NCBI RefSeq assembly: GCF_000709345.1
Contig: NZ_KL448323.1
Span: 124,001-188,000, forward strand
Reading direction: 5' to 3'
Length of the DNA stretch: 64,000 nt
Source: Polaromonas glacialis
GTDB lineage: Bacteria; Pseudomonadota; Gammaproteobacteria; Burkholderiales; Burkholderiaceae_C
Part shown: piece by piece, positions 37,560-45,639 of the stretch
How positions within the stretch are numbered: the first letter of the stretch is position 1
How the letters are laid out: every line of letters begins with the position of its first letter
Notes under the pieces: generated by a model
Told to the model about the DNA's origin: nothing
Database searches by the model: none
The model's input: the letters and a program-made list of their open reading frames with translations, nothing else
Translations under genes and position numbers: made by a program

Positions 37560-38480
37560 TCAAACCGGCTTTTTCTCCTTCGCCGGCCGCCCACGGGGAC
37601 GCTTTACCGCGACTGACGCGGTTTTTGACATTGCCGGTGAAGGCTTCTTCACCCTGGTTTCAGTTGCCGCGACTTTTCGGGTTGCCGCTTTTTTCGCAAC
37701 CGCTGTTTTTGCCGCCAAGGGCGCTTTTTGGGGCGCTGCGTTTGCTTTCGTGACTGGCTTGGGAACGTCAGCCATCTCAAGGCCGAACACATCGGCCAGC
37801 AGCGCGTCGTCGAGCACCTTTGCGGGCGCCACGCGCTTGCTGGAGGGCTGCAGGCCCGCCTGCGCCTGCTGGACCAGATCCTTGGCATCGACCCGGCGCA
37901 AGCTGAAAATAATGTCCGGCTGCTGGTCGAGCCGCGCGCCTATGCCGTAGAGCACGGCGGCGACATGCTTGCACATGCCGGCCCAGTCCGGGCAGCTGCA
38001 CTCGAATGAAATTTCTTTCGGCGACGGGAAAAGCCCGCTGCCCGGTTTGCAGATGCGTTCCATCACGGCGTTGGACAGCTTGCCCTGCAGCAACTCGACC
38101 AGCGAAGCAATCGACCCCGAGCAATCGGCGCAGATGGTTTTCCATTGCTTTTCCGGCACTTGCGTCACGCTGGCGGTCACGGTGTACAGGCTGGAGCCCA
38201 TCACCTGCGCCCGCACCTCGCCCGGCGTGATCTGCAAATCAATCACCGAACCGTTGCGCACATAGGTGCGGCCGCGCGGCAGCCGGCTGGCATAGTCGCT
38301 GTAGCGCTCCAGGTTGTCGCACCAGGCCTTGCCCCAGAAAGTCTTGGCGATGGCGCCGCGAAAAGGCGCGATGGACGTCAGGGTGGCGCCGGATTTCTTG
38401 GCCTTGGCGGCAGCCTCTTCGGCTTTTTCGCGCCGCTCTGCGGCGGATACATAAGGTGGCCATCCTCCAAAATAACCCAT
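37560..38480 (-). CDS. SWIM zinc-finger protein
   Basis: 306 residues from ATG 38480, which has AGGAG upstream. The SWIM motif CxCx(n)CxH is seen as CSCPDWAGMCKHVAAVLYG (about 168-186). The C-terminal third is Lys/Ala/Pro-rich and ends in an AT-hook-like RPRGRPAKEK, so nucleic-acid binding is likely. It lies 20 bp downstream of an SNF2 helicase gene on the same strand, and this pairing recurs in many bacteria. The two probably act together on chromatin-like or DNA substrates; the pathway is unknown. Confidence 0.9.
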   Translation of the reverse strand: MGYFGGWPPYVSAAERREKAEEAAAKAKKSGATLTSIAPFRGAIAKTFWGKAWCDNLERYSDYASRLPRGRTYVRNGSVIDLQITPGEVRAQVMGSSLYTVTASVTQVPEKQWKTICADCSGSIASLVELLQGKLSNAVMERICKPGSGLFPSPKEISFECSCPDWAGMCKHVAAVLYGIGARLDQQPDIIFSLRRVDAKDLVQQAQAGLQPSSKRVAPAKVLDDALLADVFGLEMADVPKPVTKANAAPQKAPLAAKTAVAKKAATRKVAATETRVKKPSPAMSKTASVAVKRPRGRPAKEKKPV

Positions 38481-38500
38481 GGTGGAACTCCTTTTTATGG

Positions 38501-41194
38501 TCAATTTTCCTGCGCGGCATGAATGTCGAGCCTGACCAGATCAAGCAGTTCGCGGTCGCTCATCTCGGTCAGCAGCAGTTCGGCGCCGCCCTCCAGCACA
38601 TCCTGGACCAGTTGCTGCTTCGATTCAATCAGCTGGTCGATGCGGTCTTCGACCGTTCCCCGGCAGATGAATTTGTGCACCAGCACGTTGCGCTGCTGGC
38701 CGATGCGAAAGGCGCGGTCGGTGGCCTGGTTTTCCACTGCCGGATTCCACCAGCGGTCAAAGTGGATCACATGCGAGGCCGCCGTCAGGTTCAGGCCGGC
38801 GCCGCCCGCCTTGAGCGACAGCACGAAAAACGGCGTCTGCTCATCCTCCTGGAAGCGCCTGACCAGCTCGCGGCGTTTGGCCACCGGCGTGCCGCCATGC
38901 AGCACCAGGCCTTCGCGGCCGAAGATGCTGCCCAGGAAAGCCGCCAGCGGCTCGGTGGTTTCGCGGAACTGGGTGAACACCAGCACCTTTTCCTGCTTGG
39001 CGGCGATCACCTCGACCAGTTCGCGCAGGCGGGCGAACTTGCCGCTGTCGGGCGCTTTCCAGGCGCCGTCGCCCAGCCATTGCGACGGGTGGTTGCAGAT
39101 CTGCTTGAAGCGCATCAAAAAGGAGAGCACCACGCCCTTGCGGCCAATGCCTTCGGCGTCTTCCAGCGCATCGGCCAGCTCTTGCACTGCGCGCTGGTAG
39201 AGCGCCGCCTGGGTGGGGCTCAGGTGGCACCAGGCCTTGAGCTCGGTCTTGTCGGGCAGGTCGCTGATGACCCGCTTGTCGGTCTTCAGGCGGCGCAGGA
39301 TGTAGGGCTGCACCAGCGCGCGCAGCGGGCCGAAATGCCCGGCCTTGGCCAGCCGCTTCGTGAACTTTCCAAACACCTTGTCCGAGCCCAGCAGGCCGGG
39401 GTGGGTGAAATCGAAGATCGACCACAAATCGGACAGGCGGTTTTCCACCGGCGTTCCGGTCAGCGCGATGCGCGACTGCGCGTGCAGCTTCTTGACCTGC
39501 CGGGTCTGCTTGGCGCCGGGGTTCTTGATGGCCTGCGCTTCGTCGATGACGGCCAGTCGCCAGTCAAAATCGGCCAGCACCGGCTGGCGCAGCAGCGAGC
39601 CGTAGCTGGTGATGACCAGATCGACGCCGGCCAGCCGCGCCGCATCGAGTGAGCGGAATTCGGCGGCTGGCATGGCCGACGGATGGGCGATCAGCAGGCG
39701 CAGTCCGGGCGCAAAGCGCTCGGCCTCGGCGGCCCAGTTCGCCAGCAGCGAAGCCGGCGCCACCAGCAGGCTGGACTGAGGGGCGACGGCCTGGCTTTCG
39801 CGCTTGAGCACCAGCAGCAGCGACAGCACCTGGATCGTCTTGCCCAGGCCCATGTCGTCGGCCAGGCAGGCGCCGAGACCGAGCCGGGTCAGCAGGTAGA
39901 GCCAGCGCACGCCGGCCTGCTGGTAGGGCCGCAGGGTGGCCTTGAGTTCCGGCCCCGGATCGATTTGCGCCAGGCCCTCGGGCTTGCGCAGCCCGGCCAG
40001 TGTCTCGGCCAGCCATGGGCCGGCGGCCAGTTCCGACCAGTCGGCGTCCAGCGGCTCGCCGCCTTCGTCGAGCGAAGCGCCGGCCAGCAGCCGCATGGCC
40101 TCGGCAAAGGGCAGGCCGTTTTCGGCGAATGCCTCAATCGCCTTGAAGCGCTCCAGCAGGCGGCCGATGGCTTTTTGATCCACCTCGACCCAGCGCCCTC
40201 GAATGAACTGCAGGCCATCGCCGCGCTGGAGCAGTGCCTCGATTTCGGCGTCGCTCAGGTCCTCGCCGTCCAGGCAGACCTGCATGCTGAAGTCCAGCAG
40301 CGCATCCTGGCCCAGCAGCGACGGCGGGCGCGTGCCGACACTGGCCTTGACCACCGGGCGCAGCGGCTTGCCCGTTTTCCAGACCTTCGGCGTTCGCACG
40401 ATGATGCCGGCGGCCTCCAGTTGCGGCAGGTCGGACAGGAAGCGCAAGGCCTGCGGCGGGGTCCAGCGCAGCGGGTGGTAGATGTCGCCGGCGTCCACCA
40501 TGCCCTGCAGCCAGCCGCAGTGTTCCGCCGCGCGCTGCACCGGCAGCAGCAGCGACAGCAGCTGCGCCCGGCTCCGGCCATCCGAAAATTCCGCCAGCGC
40601 TTGCGACAGCGGCTGGTGCTGCGCGGTGCCGTGGGCCGACAGGCGCGCGGTGTAGGTCGCCAGGAAGGCGAATGGCGCTTCCTCGTCCTTGCGGTTTTCC
40701 GCCAGGTTGAAATGCACGCGGCCGACCAGGTTCCAGGCCGGGTGGCGCGATTTGAGGAAGGCCTGCAGCGAAACCCCAGCCGCTGCCAGTTCCTGGTGCA
40801 GCGCGCCATCCATCTCGTTCCACAACGCGACCAGCCTTTCGGGGGTCACGTACTCGGCGCCGGTCATGGGCGGCAGGTCGGCGACCAGGGTTTCGAAATC
40901 TGCGGCATCGGGCGTGGCCAGCGCGATCTCGCCGTTCTCGGGCACGGTACACAGGGCGGTCGCATAGCGCGTTGCCACGGCGCGCCACCAGGCCCAGGCC
41001 GGCGGCAGGGCCTGGCCAATGTGCCTGGTTCCCAGCAGCAGCAGGCCATGTCCGCTGCCCAGCGCAAAAGCAGAGTGCAGTTCCTGGCTGACGTGCGGCG
41101 CCAGTGGCGGCGCATCGTCCTGCGGTGTGGCCAGCAGGTGGCCCCTGGGCGTCAATTGCGGCGCGAGGTGACCGGAGACGGTGGCAATTTCCAT
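38501..41194 (-). CDS. SNF2/RapA-type DEAD-box-like helicase
   Basis: 897 residues. The N-terminal ~400 residues are an SNF2-associated bacterial region. The ATPase core begins with LRPYQQAGVRWLYLL, then Walker A DMGLGKTIQ, the Walker B box DEAQAIKN and motif III LTGTPVENR. The helicase C-terminal domain has VFTQFRETTEPLA, LKAGGAGLNL and the RAFRIGQ motif VI. Such proteins translocate on double-stranded DNA and remodel bound proteins. It sits upstream of the SWIM gene (20 bp) and downstream of the channel gene (77 bp), all on minus. The role in this organism is unknown. Confidence 0.94.
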   Translation of the reverse strand: MEIATVSGHLAPQLTPRGHLLATPQDDAPPLAPHVSQELHSAFALGSGHGLLLLGTRHIGQALPPAWAWWRAVATRYATALCTVPENGEIALATPDAADFETLVADLPPMTGAEYVTPERLVALWNEMDGALHQELAAAGVSLQAFLKSRHPAWNLVGRVHFNLAENRKDEEAPFAFLATYTARLSAHGTAQHQPLSQALAEFSDGRSRAQLLSLLLPVQRAAEHCGWLQGMVDAGDIYHPLRWTPPQALRFLSDLPQLEAAGIIVRTPKVWKTGKPLRPVVKASVGTRPPSLLGQDALLDFSMQVCLDGEDLSDAEIEALLQRGDGLQFIRGRWVEVDQKAIGRLLERFKAIEAFAENGLPFAEAMRLLAGASLDEGGEPLDADWSELAAGPWLAETLAGLRKPEGLAQIDPGPELKATLRPYQQAGVRWLYLLTRLGLGACLADDMGLGKTIQVLSLLLVLKRESQAVAPQSSLLVAPASLLANWAAEAERFAPGLRLLIAHPSAMPAAEFRSLDAARLAGVDLVITSYGSLLRQPVLADFDWRLAVIDEAQAIKNPGAKQTRQVKKLHAQSRIALTGTPVENRLSDLWSIFDFTHPGLLGSDKVFGKFTKRLAKAGHFGPLRALVQPYILRRLKTDKRVISDLPDKTELKAWCHLSPTQAALYQRAVQELADALEDAEGIGRKGVVLSFLMRFKQICNHPSQWLGDGAWKAPDSGKFARLRELVEVIAAKQEKVLVFTQFRETTEPLAAFLGSIFGREGLVLHGGTPVAKRRELVRRFQEDEQTPFFVLSLKAGGAGLNLTAASHVIHFDRWWNPAVENQATDRAFRIGQQRNVLVHKFICRGTVEDRIDQLIESKQQLVQDVLEGGAELLLTEMSDRELLDLVRLDIHAAQEN

Positions 41195-41271
41195 TTTTCA
41201 ATCGATTCATTTGCGCCAGCCAAGGCGCGGCTGCCTGGCAGGGGAAAAGGGTTGTTTTGTCGGTTTGCGCG

Positions 41272-41694
41272 TCAGGCTTGATTCGATTTTTCGCGCAGGA
41301 TGTCATGGCGCAGCGACTGCACCTCCTGGCGCAGCTGGCGGATTTCGCGCATCAGTTCGTGCTCCATCTGGCGCTCCTCGCCTTCCTCGACATCTTTCTC
41401 GACAAAAATCGCCGCCAGCGACGCCGTGGCCAGCGACAGCACAGCCAGGCCCAGCAGCACCACGATGACGGCAAACGCGCGCGACGCATGCGTGCTGGGC
41501 ACCACGTCGCCATAACCCACCGTAGCCGCCGTGGTGAACGCCAGCCACAGGCCTTCGGCCATCGTGTGTACGCCCGGGTCCAGCATCCAGAAGCCAAAGC
41601 CGCCCAGCAGCAGGATCACACCGCACAAGACCAGCGAATAAATAACGCCCTGGCGGGCGATATGGACTTTTCTGGGGTATTTCTTGAACGACAT
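41272..41694 (-). CDS. Two-transmembrane potassium channel
   Basis: 140 residues. TM1 is at about 16-37. The pore helix leads to the selectivity filter TVGYGD (58-63), and TM2 is at about 73-97. A charged coiled-coil tail (EEGEERQMEHELMREIRQLR...) ends the protein. There is no RCK/TrkA-N domain, so it resembles a KcsA-like channel whose C-terminal helix bundle may gate or assemble the tetramer. Gating stimulus is unknown. It is upstream of the SNF2 gene and diverges from the DUF1345 gene. Confidence 0.93.
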   Translation of the reverse strand: MSFKKYPRKVHIARQGVIYSLVLCGVILLLGGFGFWMLDPGVHTMAEGLWLAFTTAATVGYGDVVPSTHASRAFAVIVVLLGLAVLSLATASLAAIFVEKDVEEGEERQMEHELMREIRQLRQEVQSLRHDILREKSNQA

Positions 41695-41763
41695 GGGCGG
41701 CCTGGGTCTGGCGAATGGGAATACCGATTATTGACCGCGCCGGCTGGGCCGCACAATGGCGCC

Positions 41764-42423
41764 ATGCGTCACCATCTTTCTGAAACCTCCGGCCCGCAGC
41801 GGCTGATATATGGACTGCTGGCCGGCCTGGCGAGCGCCGCGCTGCCGCTGCCGCTGGTCTGGCAGTTTCGCGGATTGCTGGGCTGGAGCGTCGGCGTGGC
41901 GGTGTACCTGGCGCTGGCCTGGTGGCTGTGCGAGCGCTTCGATGCCCAGCGAACCCGCGAGCGCGCGCAGGCGCAGGACGAACCCAGCGTGGTGCTGTTT
42001 TTTCTCATGCTGCTGGCCAGCATGGCTTGCGTGGCCGCCATCGTCGTCGTGATGCAGCAGGGCAAGGACTATTCGGGCACCGAACGCTCGATGCATATTG
42101 CCCTGTCGGTGGTGGCGCTGATCGCCTCCTGGCTGTTCATCCAGACCATCTTTGCGTTTCGCTATGCCCACCGCTATTACCAGGAAGCCCGGCGCAACGA
42201 GCCCGGCGGTCCGGGCCTGCAGTTTCCAGGCGGGCTGGACCCGGATTATTTCGATTTTTTGTACTACGCCCATGTGGTCGGCATGACCTCGCAGGTGTCC
42301 GATGTGCAGGTCACCTCGCGCGAGATGCGCCGGCTCACGCTGGTCCACAGCGTGCTGTCGTTCGGCTTCAACATGCTGGTGCTGGCGCTCAGCATCAACG
42401 TGGTGGCCGGCGCCCTGCAGTAG
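41764..42423 (+). CDS. DUF1345 membrane protein
   Basis: 219 residues from ATG 41764; the frame is open far upstream but without similarity. Five hydrophobic segments are visible (roughly 17-37, 40-57, 76-97, 112-132, 196-216). The conserved region FAFRYAHRYYQEA and YYAHVVGMTSQVSDVQVTS is the hallmark of DUF1345. Function is unknown. It is convergent with the DMT transporter gene, 12 bp between stops, and diverges from the potassium channel gene with a 69-bp gap. Confidence 0.9.
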   Translation: MRHHLSETSGPQRLIYGLLAGLASAALPLPLVWQFRGLLGWSVGVAVYLALAWWLCERFDAQRTRERAQAQDEPSVVLFFLMLLASMACVAAIVVVMQQGKDYSGTERSMHIALSVVALIASWLFIQTIFAFRYAHRYYQEARRNEPGGPGLQFPGGLDPDYFDFLYYAHVVGMTSQVSDVQVTSREMRRLTLVHSVLSFGFNMLVLALSINVVAGALQ

Positions 42424-42435
42424 CGCCGGGCGGCG

Positions 42436-43380
42436 TTAGCGCTGGCGCCCGGGCTGGAGCAGGCCGGTGGCCAGCGCGGTTCCGCAGACGATGACCGCTG
42501 CGCAGCCGACCATCCACGGCGTGACCGACTCGCCCAGAAATAGCACGCCGTAGAGCACCGCGAACACCGGCACCACGAAGGTCACCGACAGCGCGCGCTG
42601 CGGGCCGGCGTTTTCAATCAGCCTGAAAAACACGATGTAGGCGATGCCGGTGCAGACCACACCGACGGCCAGCAGCGCCAGCCAGGCCGATGCGCCCGGC
42701 ATGCGCGCCGGCCACAGCCACAGCGCGGGCAGGGCCAGGCCCAGCGTGGCGCCAAGCTGGCTGCCGGCGGCCGTGACCAGCGGCGGCAGGCCGGAAAGGT
42801 AGCGCTTGGTGTAGCTGGCCGAAATGCCATAGCAGATGCAGGCCAGCAGGCAGGCCAGCACCGCCCAGCCCGGCGCCATGCCCGAGGCGGTGGGCTTGAA
42901 GCTGGCCTGGTCCCAAGCCAGCAGCGCGACGCCGGCAAAGCCGATGGCCAGCCCCGCGATGCGCCAGGCGGTCAGCCGGTCCTTGAGCCAGAGCCAGGCG
43001 ATCAGCGCGCCGAACATCGGCACCGTGGCGTTCAGGATCGACGCCAGCCCGGTGCTGATGGACAGCAGCGCAAAGGCAATGAAGGCAAACGGAATGCCCG
43101 AGTTGAGCAGGCCGACGAGGAAGGTGCGCCGCCAGTGCTTGCGCAGTTCCGGCAGCAGGCCGCGAAGCCACACCAGCGGCAGCAGGAACAGCGCCGCAAT
43201 AGCCACGCGAACGGCGGCGGTCGGCAGCGCGCCGAATTCGACCGCGCCCATGCGCATGAACAGGAAGGACGAGCCCCAGATGGCGGCCAGCAGCAGGAAG
43301 TCGGTGACCCAGCTTTTGGAACTGGCCGTTGCAACACCTGCGGCGGCGGGCGCGCCCAGCGCGGAAGGCCGGGCACTCAA
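42436..43380 (-). CDS. EamA/DMT-superfamily transporter
   Basis: 314 residues with about ten transmembrane segments in two EamA repeats (for example FLLLAAIWGSSFLFMRMG and GWAVLACLLACICYGISASY). The likely start is TTG at 43380, which overlaps the ogt stop as TTGA; no ATG or GTG lies between that point and the first membrane segment. Members export amino acids, metabolites or drugs. Coupling to ogt and ada-alkA suggests co-expression in the alkylation response, though the cargo is unknown. Confidence 0.88.
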   Translation of the reverse strand: MSARPSALGAPAAAGVATASSKSWVTDFLLLAAIWGSSFLFMRMGAVEFGALPTAAVRVAIAALFLLPLVWLRGLLPELRKHWRRTFLVGLLNSGIPFAFIAFALLSISTGLASILNATVPMFGALIAWLWLKDRLTAWRIAGLAIGFAGVALLAWDQASFKPTASGMAPGWAVLACLLACICYGISASYTKRYLSGLPPLVTAAGSQLGATLGLALPALWLWPARMPGASAWLALLAVGVVCTGIAYIVFFRLIENAGPQRALSVTFVVPVFAVLYGVLFLGESVTPWMVGCAAVIVCGTALATGLLQPGRQR

Positions 43381-43901
43381 AGCAGGCTCTCGGCCAATGC
43401 GCCTTCGAGCCGGAGCAGGGCGGTCTTGCGGTCCAGTCCGCCTGCGTAGCCGGTCAGCGCGCCGCTTGAGCCCGTCACCCGGTGGCAGGGCACGATGATG
43501 CTGACGGGGTTGCGCCCGATGGCGCCGCCCACGGCGCGCACCGCCGACGGCTTGCCGATGCGCCGGCTGACTTCGCCGTAGCTGGTGACTTCGCCCTGGG
43601 GAATGGCCAGCAGCGCCTGCCACACCGATTGCTGGAAAGCCGTGCCGCAACTCAGGTCCAGCGGCAGCTCGAACCGGCTGCGCCGGCCGGCGAAATACTC
43701 GCCGAGTTGCTGGGTGGCCTGTTTCAGTATCGGGTGATCGGCGTCTTCGGGCCAGGCTGCCGGACCGGTGAGTTCTTTTGGCAGATAGCGCTGGTTGTCA
43801 GTAAACCATAGCCCGGCCAGCCCCTTGTCGGTGGCCGCGATGGCGATGGGGCCGAGCGGGCTGGGAACGGTGGTTTGAACGATGGAGGTGGTGAATTTCA
43901 T
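43377..43901 (-). CDS. ogt: Methylated-DNA--protein-cysteine methyltransferase
   Basis: 174 residues from ATG 43901 with AGGAG upstream. It removes O6-alkyl groups from guanine by suicidal transfer to its own cysteine. The active site is in the IIVPCHRV motif, and the DNA-binding helix region YGEVSRRIGKPSAVRAVGGA is complete. It follows the ada-alkA fusion by 113 bp, with a type 1 repeat in that gap, and overlaps the DMT transporter start. Confidence 0.96.
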   Translation of the reverse strand: MKFTTSIVQTTVPSPLGPIAIAATDKGLAGLWFTDNQRYLPKELTGPAAWPEDADHPILKQATQQLGEYFAGRRSRFELPLDLSCGTAFQQSVWQALLAIPQGEVTSYGEVSRRIGKPSAVRAVGGAIGRNPVSIIVPCHRVTGSSGALTGYAGGLDRKTALLRLEGALAESLL

Positions 43902-43969
43902 GGTGGTCTCCTGAAGTGTCGCCGGATTGTCGAAGTCTCTGTGATCCGGGGGTATGGTCGATTTTTTCA

Positions 43970-44033
43970 AGCGTTTTAAGGGGTTTGCGCATACGGGTCA
44001 TGCGCAGGCAGCTATTATTTAAATAGCAATTTC
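43970..44033. repeat. Type 1 dispersed repeat at the 3' end of ada-alkA
   Basis: It contains TGCGCAT-acgggtc-ATGCGCA, an internal dyad, then CAGCTATTATTTAAATAGC. It supplies the last codons (AKLLFK region) and stop of the ada-alkA gene, and it fills the gap to ogt. Confidence 0.7.
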
Positions 44034-45556
44034 GCCATTTCCAGGGGTTGCGGCGTGACCGGCGCGGTGTCCAGCAGGCCGCTCCAGGCGCGTATGACGG
44101 CATAACTGCGCCAGGGTTTCCAGCCAGTGGATGCCAGTTCGGCCTGCCGGGCCGGATTTTTCAGCGCCTGCACGCCCAGCGCCTTTTGCAAGGCCACGTC
44201 GCCCGACGGAAATGCGTCGGGCCAGCGCAGCGCGCGCATGGCGATGTACTGCGCTGTCCAGTCGCCGATGCCGGGCAGTTCCTTCAGCTGGGCAATCGTT
44301 GCGTTGACATCGGCGCTAGCGTGCAACTTCAGGCGCTTGTCGGCGACGGCCCGGGCGATGCCGACAATGGCGGCCTGGCGCTGCTTCACGATGCCAAGCT
44401 GGCCCAGCGCGTCGCCACTGGCGGCGGCCAGCACGGCGGGCGCCGGAAATAGCCGGGTCAGTTGCGGCCACGGGGTTTGGATCGGCGCGCCGAAGCGGTC
44501 CACCATGCGCTGCGCCAGCGTTCGCGCCGCTGCCACCGTTATCTGCTGGCCCAGCACCGCCCGCACGGCCAGCTCATAGCCATCGAGCCCGCCGGGCACC
44601 CGCAAGCCATCGCCGCCCGGAAAGCTGGCGTGCAGCACGCTGTTGATCGCCGCCGGGTCAGCGTCCAGGTCGAACATCGCGCGTACCCGGCGGATCACCA
44701 GCGGCAGCACGCCCAGCAGCGAGTCGCTGACCTGCAGCACCAGCTGGCAGCGCGCCTCGTCAAACCGGGCCAGCAGCCAGCCGGCATGCGTTTTACCGCC
44801 GGATTCGATGCCAAATGTCCTTCCTGCGCACGACTGGCCTGCATCAGAAGCTACAAATTCGATAGCGTTTATGCTTCGCTTGCCGATGAACGCCAGCATC
44901 GCCGCCACGTCATAAGGCGGCCGGTAGCCGAGCCGCAGCGTGATGCCGTCGCCTGCGGGCCGCGCGCCCTGGCGGCGCAGTTGCGTCGGGTTCAGGTGGT
45001 AGTGCTGGGCGAACGCGGCATTGAAGCGGCGCACGCTGGCAAAGCCGCTCGTCAAGGCGACTAGCGTGACCGGCATATCGGTGTCGGTCAGCAATTGCTT
45101 GGCCATGAGCAGCCGGCGCGTCTGCAGGTATTGCAGCGGCGTGACGCCGAACTGCGCCTCGAAAATGCGCCGCACATGGCGGTCGCTGATGCCGAGTCGC
45201 GCAGCCAGCCTTTCAACCGAGGGTGCGCAATCAGTCCAGCTGTCGGGCTCATCGAGCAACCGTGCCGCCTGGTGCGCCAGGATGTACGAGGCATCCTGGA
45301 TCGACCAGGCCACCGAATGCGGCGCCATCTCGGGCCGGCAGCGCAGGCAGGGGCGGAAACCGGCGCTTTCGGCCTGCGCCGCATGGCCGAAGAAACGGCA
45401 GTTCTTGCGCAGCGGCGTCCTGACGCTGCACACCGGCCGGCAATAGATGCCGGTGGACGTCACGCCGGTGAAGAAACGGCCGTCAAAGCGCGCGTCCTTC
45501 GCCTTCAGCGCGAGGTAGCAGTCGTCGTCGGCCAGCAGGGCGGTTTTCGTTGTCAT
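44015..45556 (-). CDS. alkA: Ada-AlkA fusion: methylphosphotriester sensor/DNA-3-methyladenine glycosylase II
   Basis: 513 residues. The N-terminal Ada zinc domain has Cys39, Cys43, Cys70 and Cys73, matching the E. coli Ada metal ligands one residue shifted. The AraC-type HTH (about 110-195) follows. The AlkA N-terminal domain (about 205-320) and HhH-GPD glycosylase (about 325-500) carry LPGIGDWTAQYIA and catalytic Asp452. It should sense alkylated phosphates, activate genes and excise alkylated bases. Residues about 228-251 and the extreme C-terminus derive from type 1 repeats. It heads an operon with ogt and a DMT transporter. Confidence 0.94.
   Translation of the reverse strand: MTTKTALLADDDCYLALKAKDARFDGRFFTGVTSTGIYCRPVCSVRTPLRKNCRFFGHAAQAESAGFRPCLRCRPEMAPHSVAWSIQDASYILAHQAARLLDEPDSWTDCAPSVERLAARLGISDRHVRRIFEAQFGVTPLQYLQTRRLLMAKQLLTDTDMPVTLVALTSGFASVRRFNAAFAQHYHLNPTQLRRQGARPAGDGITLRLGYRPPYDVAAMLAFIGKRSINAIEFVASDAGQSCAGRTFGIESGGKTHAGWLLARFDEARCQLVLQVSDSLLGVLPLVIRRVRAMFDLDADPAAINSVLHASFPGGDGLRVPGGLDGYELAVRAVLGQQITVAAARTLAQRMVDRFGAPIQTPWPQLTRLFPAPAVLAAASGDALGQLGIVKQRQAAIVGIARAVADKRLKLHASADVNATIAQLKELPGIGDWTAQYIAMRALRWPDAFPSGDVALQKALGVQALKNPARQAELASTGWKPWRSYAVIRAWSGLLDTAPVTPQPLEMAKLLFK
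44822..44880. repeat. Type 1 dispersed repeat inside ada-alkA
   Basis: On minus it includes AACGCTATCGAATTTGTAGCT and a TGCGCA core. It is translated as about 22 residues (NAIEFVASDAGQSCAG...) where other AlkA proteins have a short RAIPGVE turn. Confidence 0.55.
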
Positions 45557-45639
45557 GCGCCAATGATACGGCGCGCACGGGATGGCTACTGGCCGTTTCC
45601 GGACCTGTCAAACGCGGCCCGTTCCGCGTCGCACCCGCG

